Assembly (NCBI RefSeq): GCF_002953935.1
Contig: NZ_CP026514.1
Location: forward strand, 930,001 to 994,000
DNA: 64,000 nucleotides
Direction: 5' to 3'
Origin: Arthrobacter sp. PGP41
Lineage (GTDB): Bacteria; Actinomycetota; Actinomycetes; Actinomycetales; Micrococcaceae
Shown here: piece after piece, positions 27,642-37,033 of the stretch
Position numbering within the stretch: the stretch's first letter is position 1
How the letters are laid out: each line of letters begins with the position of its first letter
Notes under the pieces: generated by a model
What the model was told of the DNA's origin: nothing
Database searches by the model: none
The model's input: the letters and a program-made list of their open reading frames with translations, nothing else
Position numbers and translations under genes: made by a program

Positions 27642-27986
27642 ATGGGTGACGTTGACGATTCCCTTGCCGCCTTGGACGAGCCGGAGCGCAGCTCCCTGCA
27701 GCGCGTCATTGCGGCGGCGCGGCGCGTGATCCCGGAGGCCGAAGAGGGGCGCAGCTACGGGATGCCGGCGTTGAAGGTGGACGGCAAACCGCTCATCGGG
27801 GTAGCGGCGGCTGCCAAGCACCTGTCCATCTTTCCGTTCTCGCCCGAGGTGGTGGACGCCGTCGCGCCCAGACTGGCGGGCTTCTCGCTGTCCAAGGGTA
27901 CTGTCCGGTTCACGCCGGACCATCCCGTCCCCGAGGAAGTGGTGGAGGAGATGGTCCGGCTGCGGCTGGCTGAGATCCGGAAGTAG
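27642..27986 (+). CDS. DUF1801/YdhG-like protein
   Basis: 114 aa. PEAEEGRSYGMPALKVDGKPLIGVAA and KHLSIFPFSPEVV are typical of the DUF1801 iron-chaperone-like (Fra/YdhG) fold. It is the second DUF1801-type protein within 1 kb, on the other strand, and only distantly similar to the first. The role is unknown. AGGATGG serves as ribosome binding site. Confidence 0.82.
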   Translation: MGDVDDSLAALDEPERSSLQRVIAAARRVIPEAEEGRSYGMPALKVDGKPLIGVAAAAKHLSIFPFSPEVVDAVAPRLAGFSLSKGTVRFTPDHPVPEEVVEEMVRLRLAEIRK

Positions 27987-27989
27987 CGC

Positions 27990-29174
27990 CTAGAGCTGCG
28001 CCGCGTCCAGGGGCAGCGGAGTGATCGGCTGGTCGTTCGCGGTCAGGTCGATGCCCAGGTCCTTGGCGAACACCAGGCGGGTTTCCTTGTAGATCCCCGC
28101 GTGGTTCTCATCCAGCTCGAAGACGCGCGCGCCGCGGAGCCGGTTCCGGTCGGCGCCCGGCAGCCCGTAGGCGCCGAATCCCGTCCCGGGGGCGTAGCCG
28201 AGCTCCACGCCGTAGTAGTTGCCCACGTAGGTGTTGACGTGGTCGTGGCCCACGAAGTAGCCGCGGACGTCCCCGCGTTCCAGGAAGGCGTTGAACAGCC
28301 CGGAGTTGAAGGGGCCGGGGCACTCGTCCTCGTTCCGCTCGCCCACGATGCCGTGCTTCTTCACCGCCCGCTGGTGGTCCGCGTCCGTCCGGGAATCGAT
28401 GCTGGCGAACCACATGCTGCGGTGTTCGTGCAGGGCGATGTGGCCCCACATCAGGGAGGGGATCTTCCTGCCGTACTTCTGCTCGGTGGCGATGGAGAGG
28501 TTGCGGTACCAGGCCACCTGGTCCATGCGGACCCAGTCCCAGTCCGGGTAGCCCTCGAAGTCCTGGCCGTTGATGGTGTCCGGGGCGTAGCGGCCGGTAT
28601 CGATGAGCCAAAGGCCGAAGGCCGGGTCCTTGGATTTCGAGGACTGCACCAGCAGCAGCGAGTTGGACGTGCCGGTGAGGCCATCCGTGGAGTCGCCGTT
28701 GACGTTGAACGCGTAGCTCTGCAGGAATTGCAGCATCCGGGCCTCGGTCATGCCGGTCCTCGCCACCGAGTCCTCGTCGTGGTTGCCGAACGTGACGGCC
28801 CACGGGATCTGCCGGCTTTCCATCGGCCGGACCACGTGGTTCAGGGCCTGCTTGACCTCGAGTTCAGTGTCGCAGCCGCCGTTGATCACGTCCCCGTTGA
28901 TCACCACGAAGTCAGGCTTTTCGGCATCCAGCGTGCGGTCCATGAGCTCGATGGTGCGGCGGTCCGTCTGCTCGTCGTCCTGGGTGTCGTTGAACTGGAT
29001 TACCTTGAACCGGCCGTCCGGGCGGAACGCGAGGGCGGGCTTGGGTGCCTTCGTTCCCGGTGCCGCGGTGGCTCCGGTTGCGGCCGCCACCGTCATGCCG
29101 AGTGCACCCAGGGTTCCGGCTGCCGCCAGGGCCGCCCGCCTGCTGAAGTTGGGCTGGTTGAGTTTGATGGTCAT
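27990..29174 (-). CDS. Tat-exported metallophosphoesterase
   Basis: 394 aa from the ATG at 29174 (GAGAGG site). Tat signal peptide with twin Arg (NFSRRAALAAAGTLGALG) cut near ATAAPG. The calcineurin-like domain has metal-binding motifs FVVINGDVING, VTFGNHDED, GHIALHEH and FVGHDHVN. The group resembles Icc/purple-acid-like phosphatases acting outside the cell on nucleotides or organophosphates, perhaps for phosphate scavenging. Substrate not determined. Confidence 0.88.
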   Translation of the reverse strand: MTIKLNQPNFSRRAALAAAGTLGALGMTVAAATGATAAPGTKAPKPALAFRPDGRFKVIQFNDTQDDEQTDRRTIELMDRTLDAEKPDFVVINGDVINGGCDTELEVKQALNHVVRPMESRQIPWAVTFGNHDEDSVARTGMTEARMLQFLQSYAFNVNGDSTDGLTGTSNSLLLVQSSKSKDPAFGLWLIDTGRYAPDTINGQDFEGYPDWDWVRMDQVAWYRNLSIATEQKYGRKIPSLMWGHIALHEHRSMWFASIDSRTDADHQRAVKKHGIVGERNEDECPGPFNSGLFNAFLERGDVRGYFVGHDHVNTYVGNYYGVELGYAPGTGFGAYGLPGADRNRLRGARVFELDENHAGIYKETRLVFAKDLGIDLTANDQPITPLPLDAAQL

Positions 29175-29315
29175 CACTGCCTCTCTGCATTGTTGCCGCC
29201 GGGTTCCGGCCGCCGTCACCTGTGAGGGTAGGAAGCCCGGGCATCGGGGTGCCTAACGCATGGTGAACGGCACGTGCGAAGCTAGCGTTTAACGGACACG
29301 TACCGGGAGGGACCT

Positions 29316-29828
29316 GTGAACACCAACGAACTGCTGCTGGACGCCTTCGGCCGGATCCGCGAGAACGTGGAGGCCACCCTTGAAGGGCTCGACGGCGGGA
29401 CGCTTGCTTGGCGGCCGGGCGGCGCCGGCAACTCGATTGCCTGGCTGATCTGGCACCTCAGCCGCGTGGAGGACGCGCAGGTGGCGGACGTCGCCGGCCG
29501 CGAACAGGCCTGGAGTGAGCAAGACTTCGTGGGCCGCTTCGGGCTCCCGCTGAACCCCCGCGACACCGGCTACGGCCACTCCACGGAGCAGGTGGATTCG
29601 GTGCAGGCTGAGCCGGAACTGCTGCTGGAGTACTACGACGCCGTCCACCGGCGGACCGTGGAGTTCCTGCAGGACCTGGGGGACCGGGACCTGGACCGCG
29701 TCGTGGATACCCGGTGGGACCCGCCTGTCACGCTGGGCGTGCGTCTGGTGAGCACCCTGGCAGACTGTCTCCAGCACGTGGGGCAGGCCGCATACGCCAA
29801 GGGCCTGAAACAGGTGCAGGGGCAGTAG
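29316..29828 (+). CDS. DinB/DUF664 family protein (mycothiol-dependent transferase type)
   Basis: 170 aa starting at a GTG with GGGAGG upstream. Four-helix bundle with conserved His in LIWHLSRVEDAQ and DCLQHVGQAAYAKG (metal ligands of the fold). Actinobacterial DUF664 proteins include mycothiol S-transferases for detoxification. The exact substrate is unknown. Confidence 0.82.
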   Translation: MNTNELLLDAFGRIRENVEATLEGLDGGTLAWRPGGAGNSIAWLIWHLSRVEDAQVADVAGREQAWSEQDFVGRFGLPLNPRDTGYGHSTEQVDSVQAEPELLLEYYDAVHRRTVEFLQDLGDRDLDRVVDTRWDPPVTLGVRLVSTLADCLQHVGQAAYAKGLKQVQGQ

Positions 29829-30049
29829 CAATCCCCTATTTCCGTGGGCACAATTCGGTTCCATAATGGCCACATAGGCTTCGGGGACCCTCGCGCCAAT
29901 GACGGCTGGCGGGGCACGCAGAGTCCCTGGTGGCCGCCCCGGAAAACAGGCGCGACGGGCGGCCATGCGTTCCCGGACTTGGTGGTTCGGGTCCGCGCCC
30001 GGGGGAGAGCAACCGCCGCCAATACAAGAATGCTCAAAAGGAAATCACC

Positions 30050-30427
30050 ATGCTCAAAGATTCAGCAGTCATGGCTGTCCTTCCCGCAAAGGACATTAAC
30101 AGGGCCAAGGATTTTTACCGGGAAAAGCTGGGGCTGGAGCCCTCCGAAACCGTGGAGGACAACTTGGTGTACCGGTGCGGCAACGGAACAAGCTTCCTTG
30201 TGTACCAGACAGATAACGCGGGTACGGCCAGGAACACGCAGATGGGCTGGGAAACGGACAGCCTCGAGCGCGACATGGAGGAACTGCGGGGCCGCGGCGT
30301 GGTGTTCGAAGACTACGACTTCCCCGGCCTGAAGACGGAAAACGGAATTGCCACGGACAGCTGGGGCAAGGCCGCCTGGTTCTTGGACAGCGAGGGAAAT
30401 ATCCTCAATCTCTCCCAGCGCGCATAA
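30050..30427 (+). CDS. Glyoxalase/VOC-fold protein
   Basis: 125 aa from the ATG at 30050 (AAGGA site). One vicinal-oxygen-chelate unit: AVLPAKDINRAKDFYREKLGL, FLVYQTDNAG and AAWFLDSEGNILNLSQ. Such proteins form dimers that bind a metal or a drug; no specific reaction can be assigned. A stem-loop follows the stop. Confidence 0.83.
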   Translation: MLKDSAVMAVLPAKDINRAKDFYREKLGLEPSETVEDNLVYRCGNGTSFLVYQTDNAGTARNTQMGWETDSLERDMEELRGRGVVFEDYDFPGLKTENGIATDSWGKAAWFLDSEGNILNLSQRA

Positions 30428-30438
30428 CAAGGGCCACG

Positions 30439-30468
30439 AGCCCGCGCGGGCATGGTGCCCCGCGGGCT
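30439..30468 (+). terminator. Stem-loop after VOC gene
   Basis: AGCCCGCG (30439-30446) pairs exactly with CGCGGGCT (30461-30468) 12 nt after the VOC stop. No T-run follows. Confidence 0.5.
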
Positions 30469-30649
30469 GAGCCCTGCCTGGTCACCACCTGGCTGGCCTC
30501 AAGATGCAGCGCTTGTTGAGCGCCGAATCCTCCATGCGGCATGAACAATCAAGTCCTGATCAAAATTGCCAAAGGTTCTCCCCAGTTTCGGCGTCATCTG
30601 CGGTCCGGGGAAATAGGTTCTTCCCATAATCAGTTTTGGCTTAGCAAGA

Positions 30650-30677
30650 GGCCCGGCTTATTGCCGGGCCTTTATTT
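30650..30677 (+). terminator. Rho-independent terminator or leader attenuator
   Basis: GGCCCGGC (30650-30657), loop TTATT, GCCGGGCC (30663-30670), then TTTATTT. It lies only 12 nt before the TTG start of the HNH-Excalibur gene, so it may act on a leader transcript as an attenuator. Confidence 0.6.
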
Positions 30678-30689
30678 AATGGGGAAACA

Positions 30690-31775
30690 TTGCCGCCACG
30701 CGCCTTTACCTTCACCGTCGCTGGGACCAGCGCGCTGCTGGTCCTTCCGGTCCTCGTCGGGTGCGCGGGCCCCGCCGACCTGAAGGCCGCCTCGTCCGAA
30801 ACCACAACTTCGCCAGCCGCCGCTTTGGCGGGCGCACCCGCCAGAGCAACACCGGCGCCGTCGTCCGTCCAAGAAACGGGCGCACCGCTGGATCCCGACA
30901 CCACCAGCCTGGTGCCGCAGGCCGCCGCTATGGCGGCTCCAAGGATGCAGCCCGCGTTCGCCACCACGGCGATCGACCTGCTGGCCACCCTCCCCATCAA
31001 GGGCCGTGCGCCCAAGACGGGGTACGACCGCGCGCTGTTTGGGCAGGCGTGGCTCGATGTTGACCGTAACGGCTGCGACACCCGCAATGACATGCTCAAG
31101 CGGGACATGACGGGCATCAACTACACCAACAGCGTGCCCTGCAAGGTGCAGTCGGGGACGCTGGCGGACCCGTACACCGGCACTACCATCAGCTTCCTGC
31201 GGGGGAGCGGGACCAGCAGCAAGGTGCAGATCGACCATGTTGTTGCGCTCAGCGATGCGTGGCAGAAGGGCGCGCAGCAGCTCACCACCGAACAGCGGAC
31301 CGCCTTCGCCAACGATCCGCTGAACCTGCAGGCGACGGACGGGCCAACCAACCAGAAGAAGGGCGACGGCGACGCGGCCACCTGGCTGCCGCCGAACAAG
31401 GGCTTCCGCTGCGAGTACGTCTCCCGGCAGATTTCAGTGAAGGCTACCTACAGCCTGTGGGTAACCAAGGCCGAGCACGACGCTATGGCCAGGATCCTGG
31501 CCGACTGCCCGGGCCAGCTGGCGCCCACAAACCAGGAGGCACCTGCCACTCCGGCGCCCGCACCTGCTGTGGCGCCGGCCCTGGTTGCGCCGGCTCCCGC
31601 TGCTCCGGCCCCGGCTGCGGTGCCGGCCCCACCCGCTGTTGTCCCGGCGCCTGCGGCCGCCTACTTCGCCAACTGTGCCGCGGCCAGGGCTGCCGGTGCC
31701 GCGCCGCTCTTCGCCGGGCAGGCGGGCTACCGTGCCGGTCTGGACCGTGATTCCGACGGCGTTGCCTGCGAGTAG
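30690..31775 (+). CDS. Secreted HNH nuclease with Excalibur domain (paralogue 1)
   Basis: 361 aa from a TTG at 30690 (GGGGAAACA upstream). A lipoprotein-like signal peptide ends LLVLPVLVGC. A variable Ala/Thr/Pro linker leads to the nuclease core (about 95-275), a GmrSD/DUF1524-type HNH domain with VQIDHVVALSDAWQKG (catalytic His), ANDPLNLQATDGPTNQKKGD and two Cys pairs. An Ala/Pro-rich spacer connects to a C-terminal Excalibur calcium-binding motif, LDRDSDGVACE. Secreted DNA degradation for nutrient or phosphate recovery is likely. A close paralogue lies at 41441-42319. Confidence 0.85.
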   Translation: MPPRAFTFTVAGTSALLVLPVLVGCAGPADLKAASSETTTSPAAALAGAPARATPAPSSVQETGAPLDPDTTSLVPQAAAMAAPRMQPAFATTAIDLLATLPIKGRAPKTGYDRALFGQAWLDVDRNGCDTRNDMLKRDMTGINYTNSVPCKVQSGTLADPYTGTTISFLRGSGTSSKVQIDHVVALSDAWQKGAQQLTTEQRTAFANDPLNLQATDGPTNQKKGDGDAATWLPPNKGFRCEYVSRQISVKATYSLWVTKAEHDAMARILADCPGQLAPTNQEAPATPAPAPAVAPALVAPAPAAPAPAAVPAPPAVVPAPAAAYFANCAAARAAGAAPLFAGQAGYRAGLDRDSDGVACE

Positions 31776-31805
31776 CCGCTATTGCGTAAGTTCAATTGAC
31801 TGAAT

Positions 31806-31845
31806 GCCGTGGATACCTTCGTTCTTGGAGGCATCCACGGCTTTC
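31806..31845 (+). terminator. Terminator of HNH-Excalibur gene
   Basis: GCCGTGGAT (31806-31814) pairs with ATCCACGGC (31833-31841), followed by TTTC, 30 nt past the stop. Confidence 0.6.
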
Positions 31846-31952
31846 GTCTGCCAGCGTGTCCTGTGACATCGCCCTAACGGCCTTGACAGGAGGCGTCTCT
31901 AAGCTGCTTTTCCGGTCCCATAATTGATGAACCTGAATGAAACCTGAAAATC

Positions 31953-31984
31953 CCTAGACACTGGAATAATTCGAGGTCTAGGCT
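31953..31984 (+). promoter_or_regulatory. Promoter and palindrome before LVIVD gene
   Basis: TAGACA (31955-31960) and TAGGCT (31979-31984) with an 18-nt spacer form a plausible promoter 45 nt before the ATG. The same boxes are the arms of a palindrome, CCTAGAC (31953-31959) and GTCTAGG (31976-31982), suggesting an operator. Confidence 0.4.
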
Positions 31985-32028
31985 GAGCGCCATTGGGGGC
32001 TAAAGAAAAATTCTTCTGGAGGCAAAGC

Positions 32029-33963
32029 ATGCCGCAACGCAGTAGATTGGTTGTTTTTGCAGCACTAAGTACCCTGGCACTATCAGCGCTCGGACTCTCG
32101 GGCGCCACCGCCCACCCGGATGGCCAGCACGGCATGGACGAAGGGCACCTCGTCGGAACCGGGGAGTTCGGGAAGATTGATCTGCTGGATGTCGTCCGCC
32201 TGACAGACACTCCCGACCTGATCGCCGATGTGAGTGTCTCGCCAGATGGGAACACCGCCTACCTCGCCAACTGGGGCGAGCCTGACTGTGCGGGACCGGA
32301 AACGGGCGGGCAGACCAGCCCGGATGCCGGCGTCTACATTGTGGACATCACCGGCGTGGACCAGGGCGCGGCCGGAGCGGAACCGAAACAGGTGGGATTC
32401 ATCCCGTCACACCAGGATTCACGCCCGGGTGAGGGCCTGCAGGTCGTCACCCTCAGCACCGCAAGCTTCACCGGAGAAATCCTTGTGGTGAACAACGAAG
32501 CTTGCGGGAAGAACGGCAAGGGCGGCGTGTCGCTCTTCGACGTTACGGACCCCCTCAACCCAAAGAAGCTGTCCGAGAACTTCGGTGACCGCGCGCCGGG
32601 AAGCCGGGATTCCAACGAGATCCACAGCGTTTTTGCCTGGGATGCAGGGGCCAACGCCTATGTGGTGATGACCGACAATGAGGAAGTCACGGATGTGGAC
32701 ATCCTCGACATCACCAACCCGCACCGGCCGCGCCTGGTCGCGGAATATGACCTGAATGCGTTCAAGGTAGACCAGCCGGAACTGGGGCTTACCGATTCTT
32801 TCCTTCATGACATGGTGGTCAAGGAAATCAACGGCCATTTCATAATGCTGCTCTCGTACTGGGACGGCGGTTACGTTCTCCTGAACGTCGATGATCCCGC
32901 CAACGCCGTGTTCCTCGGGGACTCGGACTTCGCGGCGGTGGACCCTGAACTGCTTGAATCCCTGGGTGTGTCCCTTACGCCTGAGGGCAACGCGCACCAG
33001 GCGGAGTTTACGGCCGACAACAGGTTCATCATCAGCACGGATGAGGATTTCGCACCCTACCGCACGGACGATTTCAAGATCACCAGCGGAGCCCACCCGG
33101 GCACTTACCCTTCGGTGATTGTTTCCGGGGGCCAGGCGCCTGCCGTCCTGCCGGACCTGACCCTGAATGGTCCTGTGGTGTATGGCGGCTACGCCTGCCC
33201 CGGCTCCGCGCCTGTCCCCACGCCGGAGAGCGTCCCGGGATACGTGGAATCGCTGGCACCCGGGGAGGAAACCACCCTGGTGCTCCAACGAGGTCCGGTC
33301 GGGGACCTAAGTGCCCCGGAGGGTGCGTGCTTCCCGGGGGAGAAGGCCCATCAGGCAGCCCTTGCGGGCTGGGACGCCGTGCTTTTCGTCAACCACCACA
33401 CGGGTGAGGCTGCCACGACTGAGCCGTTCTGCGGTTCAGGCGCCTTCGTGGACGAGATCGTTGCTGTCTGCACCACCCACGCGGCATTCCACCGGCTCTT
33501 CGACCTTGCACCGCTGGATGAGCCGTGGACCTACCCCGAAGCCCTTCCCGTCGGCACCATCGGGGCGGACATTGAAGTGGGGTCGGTCTTTGACGGCTGG
33601 GGCTACGTCCACCTCCTGGACGCGGCCACCCTGCAGGAGTTGGACACGTTCGCCATCCCGGAAGCACATGATCCCGCCTACGCGCTCAATTCCGGGGACC
33701 TCAGCGTTCACGAGGTGGCCGTTGATCCGCAAGACCCGTCCCTGGCTTACCTCTCGTACTACTCCGGCGGCCTCCGGGCGGTCCAGATCCAGTGCACCAA
33801 CCCGGCCGATAACGCCACGTGCGAACTGGTGGAAGTCGGCGGCTACCTGGATGAGGCAGGGAACGACTTCTGGGGAGTGGAGACGTTCGTAGGTGAGGAC
33901 GGAGCCACCTACGTCCTGGGCAGTGACCGGGACAGCGGCCTCTGGATTTTCAAGGATCCGTAA
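32029..33963 (+). CDS. Secreted LVIVD-repeat beta-propeller protein with PA-like insert
   Basis: 644 aa from the ATG at 32029 (TGGAGG site). The signal peptide ends near LSGATAHP. Propeller-type repeats follow (DVSVSPDGNTAYLANWG, GGVSLFDVTDPLNPKKLS, DVDILDITNPHRPRLVAEY, GGYVLLNVDDPANAVFL), the LVIVD pattern of bacterial surface proteins. Between about residues 350 and 500 lies a protease-associated (PA)-like domain with several Cys (GGYACPGSAP, EGACFPGEKA). The last blades resume after it. The role is unknown. A strong terminator follows. Confidence 0.82.
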   Translation: MPQRSRLVVFAALSTLALSALGLSGATAHPDGQHGMDEGHLVGTGEFGKIDLLDVVRLTDTPDLIADVSVSPDGNTAYLANWGEPDCAGPETGGQTSPDAGVYIVDITGVDQGAAGAEPKQVGFIPSHQDSRPGEGLQVVTLSTASFTGEILVVNNEACGKNGKGGVSLFDVTDPLNPKKLSENFGDRAPGSRDSNEIHSVFAWDAGANAYVVMTDNEEVTDVDILDITNPHRPRLVAEYDLNAFKVDQPELGLTDSFLHDMVVKEINGHFIMLLSYWDGGYVLLNVDDPANAVFLGDSDFAAVDPELLESLGVSLTPEGNAHQAEFTADNRFIISTDEDFAPYRTDDFKITSGAHPGTYPSVIVSGGQAPAVLPDLTLNGPVVYGGYACPGSAPVPTPESVPGYVESLAPGEETTLVLQRGPVGDLSAPEGACFPGEKAHQAALAGWDAVLFVNHHTGEAATTEPFCGSGAFVDEIVAVCTTHAAFHRLFDLAPLDEPWTYPEALPVGTIGADIEVGSVFDGWGYVHLLDAATLQELDTFAIPEAHDPAYALNSGDLSVHEVAVDPQDPSLAYLSYYSGGLRAVQIQCTNPADNATCELVEVGGYLDEAGNDFWGVETFVGEDGATYVLGSDRDSGLWIFKDP

Positions 33964-33978
33964 ACCCGGAACAAAACA

Positions 33979-34014
33979 CGGAGGGGGGCGGCTGGGCGCC
34001 CCCCTCCGTCTTTA
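33979..34014. terminator. Bidirectional terminator
   Basis: CGGAGGGGGGCG (33979-33990), loop GCTGGG, CGCCCCCCTCCG (33997-34008), then TCTTTAAA on the plus strand; on the minus strand the stem is followed by TGTTTTG. It separates the convergent LVIVD and SnoaL-like genes. Confidence 0.85.
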
Positions 34015-34029
34015 AAGCTCCTACCTCCT

Positions 34030-34464
34030 TCAGTGCGAGGTGAGTTCGCGCATCAGTCCGAGTTGCGCCAGGAACTCCACCTGGTCGAAATAGAAGTGGT
34101 GAGAGGCGATCTCCCCGTTCTCGACTGTGGCGACGTCGCAGCTGTGGACACTGAGTTGCTTGCCGGTGGCCGGCAGGGTTTCGCCGGTGGGCATGCGCAG
34201 CGGCCCGGTGTTGGTTCCGACGACGATGCCTTCATCGATCGCTACGTTGCCGGACTCGTACCGCCCCGTCTGGTTGTACCTGACGTCGGGCATCGCTTCC
34301 CAGAATTCCATCAGGTACCCGGTGATGGCGTCACGGCCGCGGAGCTCACCCTGGTCAGGGGTGTAAGCCACGGCATCGGTGGCGTAGCTACGTGCGAGCG
34401 CCTCTTTGTCTTTTGTTTCCATGGCCTTGTTCAGGCGATCCATTACTTCGCGTGCCTGTCCCAT
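34030..34464 (-). CDS. SnoaL-like (NTF2-fold) protein 1
   Basis: 144 aa, GGAGG site before the ATG. NTF2/SnoaL-type fold: MDRLNKAMETKDKEALARSY, WEAMPDVRYNQTGRY and GTNTGPLRMPTGETLPATGK. Proteins of this type bind or isomerise small hydrophobic molecules; many have no known activity. The second half resembles the protein at 48986-49417. Confidence 0.8.
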   Translation of the reverse strand: MGQAREVMDRLNKAMETKDKEALARSYATDAVAYTPDQGELRGRDAITGYLMEFWEAMPDVRYNQTGRYESGNVAIDEGIVVGTNTGPLRMPTGETLPATGKQLSVHSCDVATVENGEIASHHFYFDQVEFLAQLGLMRELTSH

Positions 34465-34626
34465 TGTGGACCTCCAATTTGGGCGGCCTCACGGAAGCGG
34501 AGGCCGCTTCGTGGATTGGTTTCGGCTGCTTGCCGAAGCCACTTAAATTCCACGCCCGCCGCAGGCTGCTGTCAACGGACGGTTCAACCGCTTGATCACC
34601 GGGGAAGACACCCCGGCAGAGCTTTC

Positions 34627-35514
34627 TCAAGTGGCCTGTTCCGCCCGCCGCAGGAAATCACGGAGCACCTGCAGGAACAGATCGGGCTCCTCGAGATGGG
34701 GCATGTGGCTGCTGTTCTCGAAAATGACCAGCTCCGATGCCGGTACCAGGCTGTGGTACCACGCCGTATCCTCGGGCCGCATCTCGTCGTGACGGCCGCA
34801 GATGAACAGTGTGGGAACGGATAGGTCCCCCAGGCGGCCGGTTGCGTCGTAATCCTTGTGGATTCCAGTGATCTGGAATTCGCTGGGCCCCTGCATCCGC
34901 TCATAAATGACTTGGTTCAGCTGGCCAAAGGTCCGCATGAGGGGCTCAGGCCACGGGTCCAGCCGGCAGACGTGCCGACGATAGAATTCCATGGAGGCGT
35001 CCTGGTATTCATCTGAGTCGGTGGTGCCTGCCGCCTCGTGCCGGTCAAGCACAGCGCGGACCTCTGCCGGCAGCTCCCCCCGGAGTGCAGCTGCAGTTTC
35101 AGCGTAGCGCGGCAGGCTCAGGCATGGATCAGCCAGAACCAAGCCCGCCAACCTGTCCGGCGCCCGGAGGGCGTACTCGGCCGCCACGATTGTCCCCCAC
35201 GAGTGGCCAAGCAAATGGACCCGGTCCAAAGCGAGGCCGTCAAGTATCCTGCCCAGTTCGTCAACCAGGCGTTCGTTGGTCCACAATCCAATGTCGTCCG
35301 GTGCATCGGATTTTCCCGCGCCCAGCTGGTCGTAGAAAACCACCGGCCGCTCATCGGCCATGGCCTCCAACGGTTCGAGATAGTCGTGGGTGGCACCCGG
35401 GCCGCCGTGAACAATGACCAAGGGTACAGCCGGGCTGTCGCCGACGACGCGATACCAGACACCACCGCCCGGAACCTGCAGCCGGCCTTCCCGAGTGCTT
35501 ACTCCAGCGGACAT
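34627..35514 (-). CDS. Proline iminopeptidase-type alpha/beta hydrolase
   Basis: 295 aa. VIVHGGPGATHDYLEPL is the oxyanion HGGPG motif of prolyl iminopeptidases. The nucleophile elbow is LLGHSWGTIVA (Ser), a second acid sits in FICGRHDEM, and His in NSSHMPHLEEP. The family removes N-terminal proline or acts as amidase on small peptides; the cytoplasm is its likely location because no signal peptide is seen. Confidence 0.88.
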   Translation of the reverse strand: MSAGVSTREGRLQVPGGGVWYRVVGDSPAVPLVIVHGGPGATHDYLEPLEAMADERPVVFYDQLGAGKSDAPDDIGLWTNERLVDELGRILDGLALDRVHLLGHSWGTIVAAEYALRAPDRLAGLVLADPCLSLPRYAETAAALRGELPAEVRAVLDRHEAAGTTDSDEYQDASMEFYRRHVCRLDPWPEPLMRTFGQLNQVIYERMQGPSEFQITGIHKDYDATGRLGDLSVPTLFICGRHDEMRPEDTAWYHSLVPASELVIFENSSHMPHLEEPDLFLQVLRDFLRRAEQAT

Positions 35515-35600
35515 GATCCACCATCCATGATGAGCTTTTGTGCGCAGGACGCGTCCTCGTCTTCGATTACACTCCCCATCCGCGTCCCGGTCAACGGCTG

Positions 35601-36875
35601 CTAGGTGACCCTGATCCGGGAGATGCGCAGCCGGTCCATCGCCGTCACCGTCAGCACGTGGCCTGCCACCTCCACCTGGTCGCCGACGCGGGGGAGGCGG
35701 CCCAGCCGGTCGATGACGAACCCTGCCACCGTCTCGTAGTGCCCTTCCGGCAGTTCGATCCCGGCGGCCGATTCGAACTCCTGCAGGATCAGCCCGCCGT
35801 CCACGTCCACCGCCCCGTTGGTCCTGGTGACGCGGTCCTCGGGTTCGGCGCCGGTGTCGTACTCGTCGTAGATCTCGCCCACAAGTTCCTCCACCAGGTC
35901 CTCCAGGGTGACGATGCCGTCCGTGCCGCCGTATTCGTCCACCACCAGCGCAATATGCTGGCCCAGCCTGCGCATGCGGGACAGCGAGGGCAGCACTTTG
36001 TTGGTGCCGGGCAGCGGAAGGATCTCCCGCGCGATGTCACGCACCAGCCCGTCGTCGTACTTCCCGTCCCGGGGCATGAGGTCACGGATATGGATGAAGC
36101 CCAGGACGTCGTCGGGCGTTTTGTCGATGACGGGATACCGTGAGAACGGGCCGTCCCTGACCATGCTGCGTACGGCCGCGATGGTGAGGTTGCCGTCGAT
36201 GAAGGTCACCTCGGTGCGCGGCCGCATCACTTCCTGCAGCGATCGGTCCCCGGCGCCGAAGACGTCGCTAAGGATGCTCCGGCTGTGTTCCTCCAGTTCC
36301 TCGCTCTCGGCCACCATGTCCCAGAGTTCCTCGGAGCTGACGCTCTCCTGCCTGGCGTGGGGGTCGCCGCCGAAGAGCCGCACCACGGCGTCGGTGGAGA
36401 CGGACAGCAGCCAGACGGCCGGGCGCATGATCTGCGAGAGGACCCCCAGCGGCGGGGCAAGCACCTTGGTGAAGCCGACGGCGCTTTGCATGGCCAGGCG
36501 CTTCGGCACCAGTTCACCGAGCACCAGGGACAGGTATGCCACCAGCAGCGTCATGCCGATGAACGCAACAGGTTCGGCCGCGGCGCCGAAGCCGATGCCT
36601 TCGAGGAGGGGTTCGACGTCGGGCGCGATGGTGGAGGCGCCGTAGGCGGCCGAGAAGAAGCCGGACAGCGTCACGCCGATCTGCACGGTGGAGAGGAAGC
36701 GGTTGGGATTGCCGGCAAGGGCGGCGATCCGGGCGCCGCGCTTCCCCGACTTTTCCATCCGGCGCACCTGGCTTTCGCGGAGCGACACCAGCGCCATTTC
36801 CGTCCCGGCGAACACCCCGCCCAGCAGCACAAAGAAGAGGACCAACAGGAAATTGAGCAGCGTGTCCACGTCCAT
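35601..36875 (-). CDS. CNNM/HlyC-type membrane protein with CBS pair
   Basis: 424 aa. N-terminal DUF21 (CNNM) transmembrane domain (about 1-190; first helix LLNFLLVLFFVLLGGVFAGTEMALVSL in two parts), a CBS pair (about 210-330; RTEVTFIDGNLTIAAVRSM and LGFIHIRDLM), and a C-terminal CorC/HlyC domain (about 345-424). Family members are associated with magnesium or cobalt efflux; older annotation as hemolysin is misleading. Single gene, no obvious partner. Confidence 0.88.
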   Translation of the reverse strand: MDVDTLLNFLLVLFFVLLGGVFAGTEMALVSLRESQVRRMEKSGKRGARIAALAGNPNRFLSTVQIGVTLSGFFSAAYGASTIAPDVEPLLEGIGFGAAAEPVAFIGMTLLVAYLSLVLGELVPKRLAMQSAVGFTKVLAPPLGVLSQIMRPAVWLLSVSTDAVVRLFGGDPHARQESVSSEELWDMVAESEELEEHSRSILSDVFGAGDRSLQEVMRPRTEVTFIDGNLTIAAVRSMVRDGPFSRYPVIDKTPDDVLGFIHIRDLMPRDGKYDDGLVRDIAREILPLPGTNKVLPSLSRMRRLGQHIALVVDEYGGTDGIVTLEDLVEELVGEIYDEYDTGAEPEDRVTRTNGAVDVDGGLILQEFESAAGIELPEGHYETVAGFVIDRLGRLPRVGDQVEVAGHVLTVTAMDRLRISRIRVT

Positions 36876-37033
36876 GCTCAGACAATATCGAATGGGCGCC
36901 GGAAGCCCGGGATGGCGGAATTTGCTAGTTCATATAGTAATTAGACAAGCTAGGTACTGAAATCAGTCCGGGGAATGGTGCTGCAGTGCTCACCCAGCGC
37001 GGCTGCCTGCATGGTGGGGAAAGGAAGGACCTG

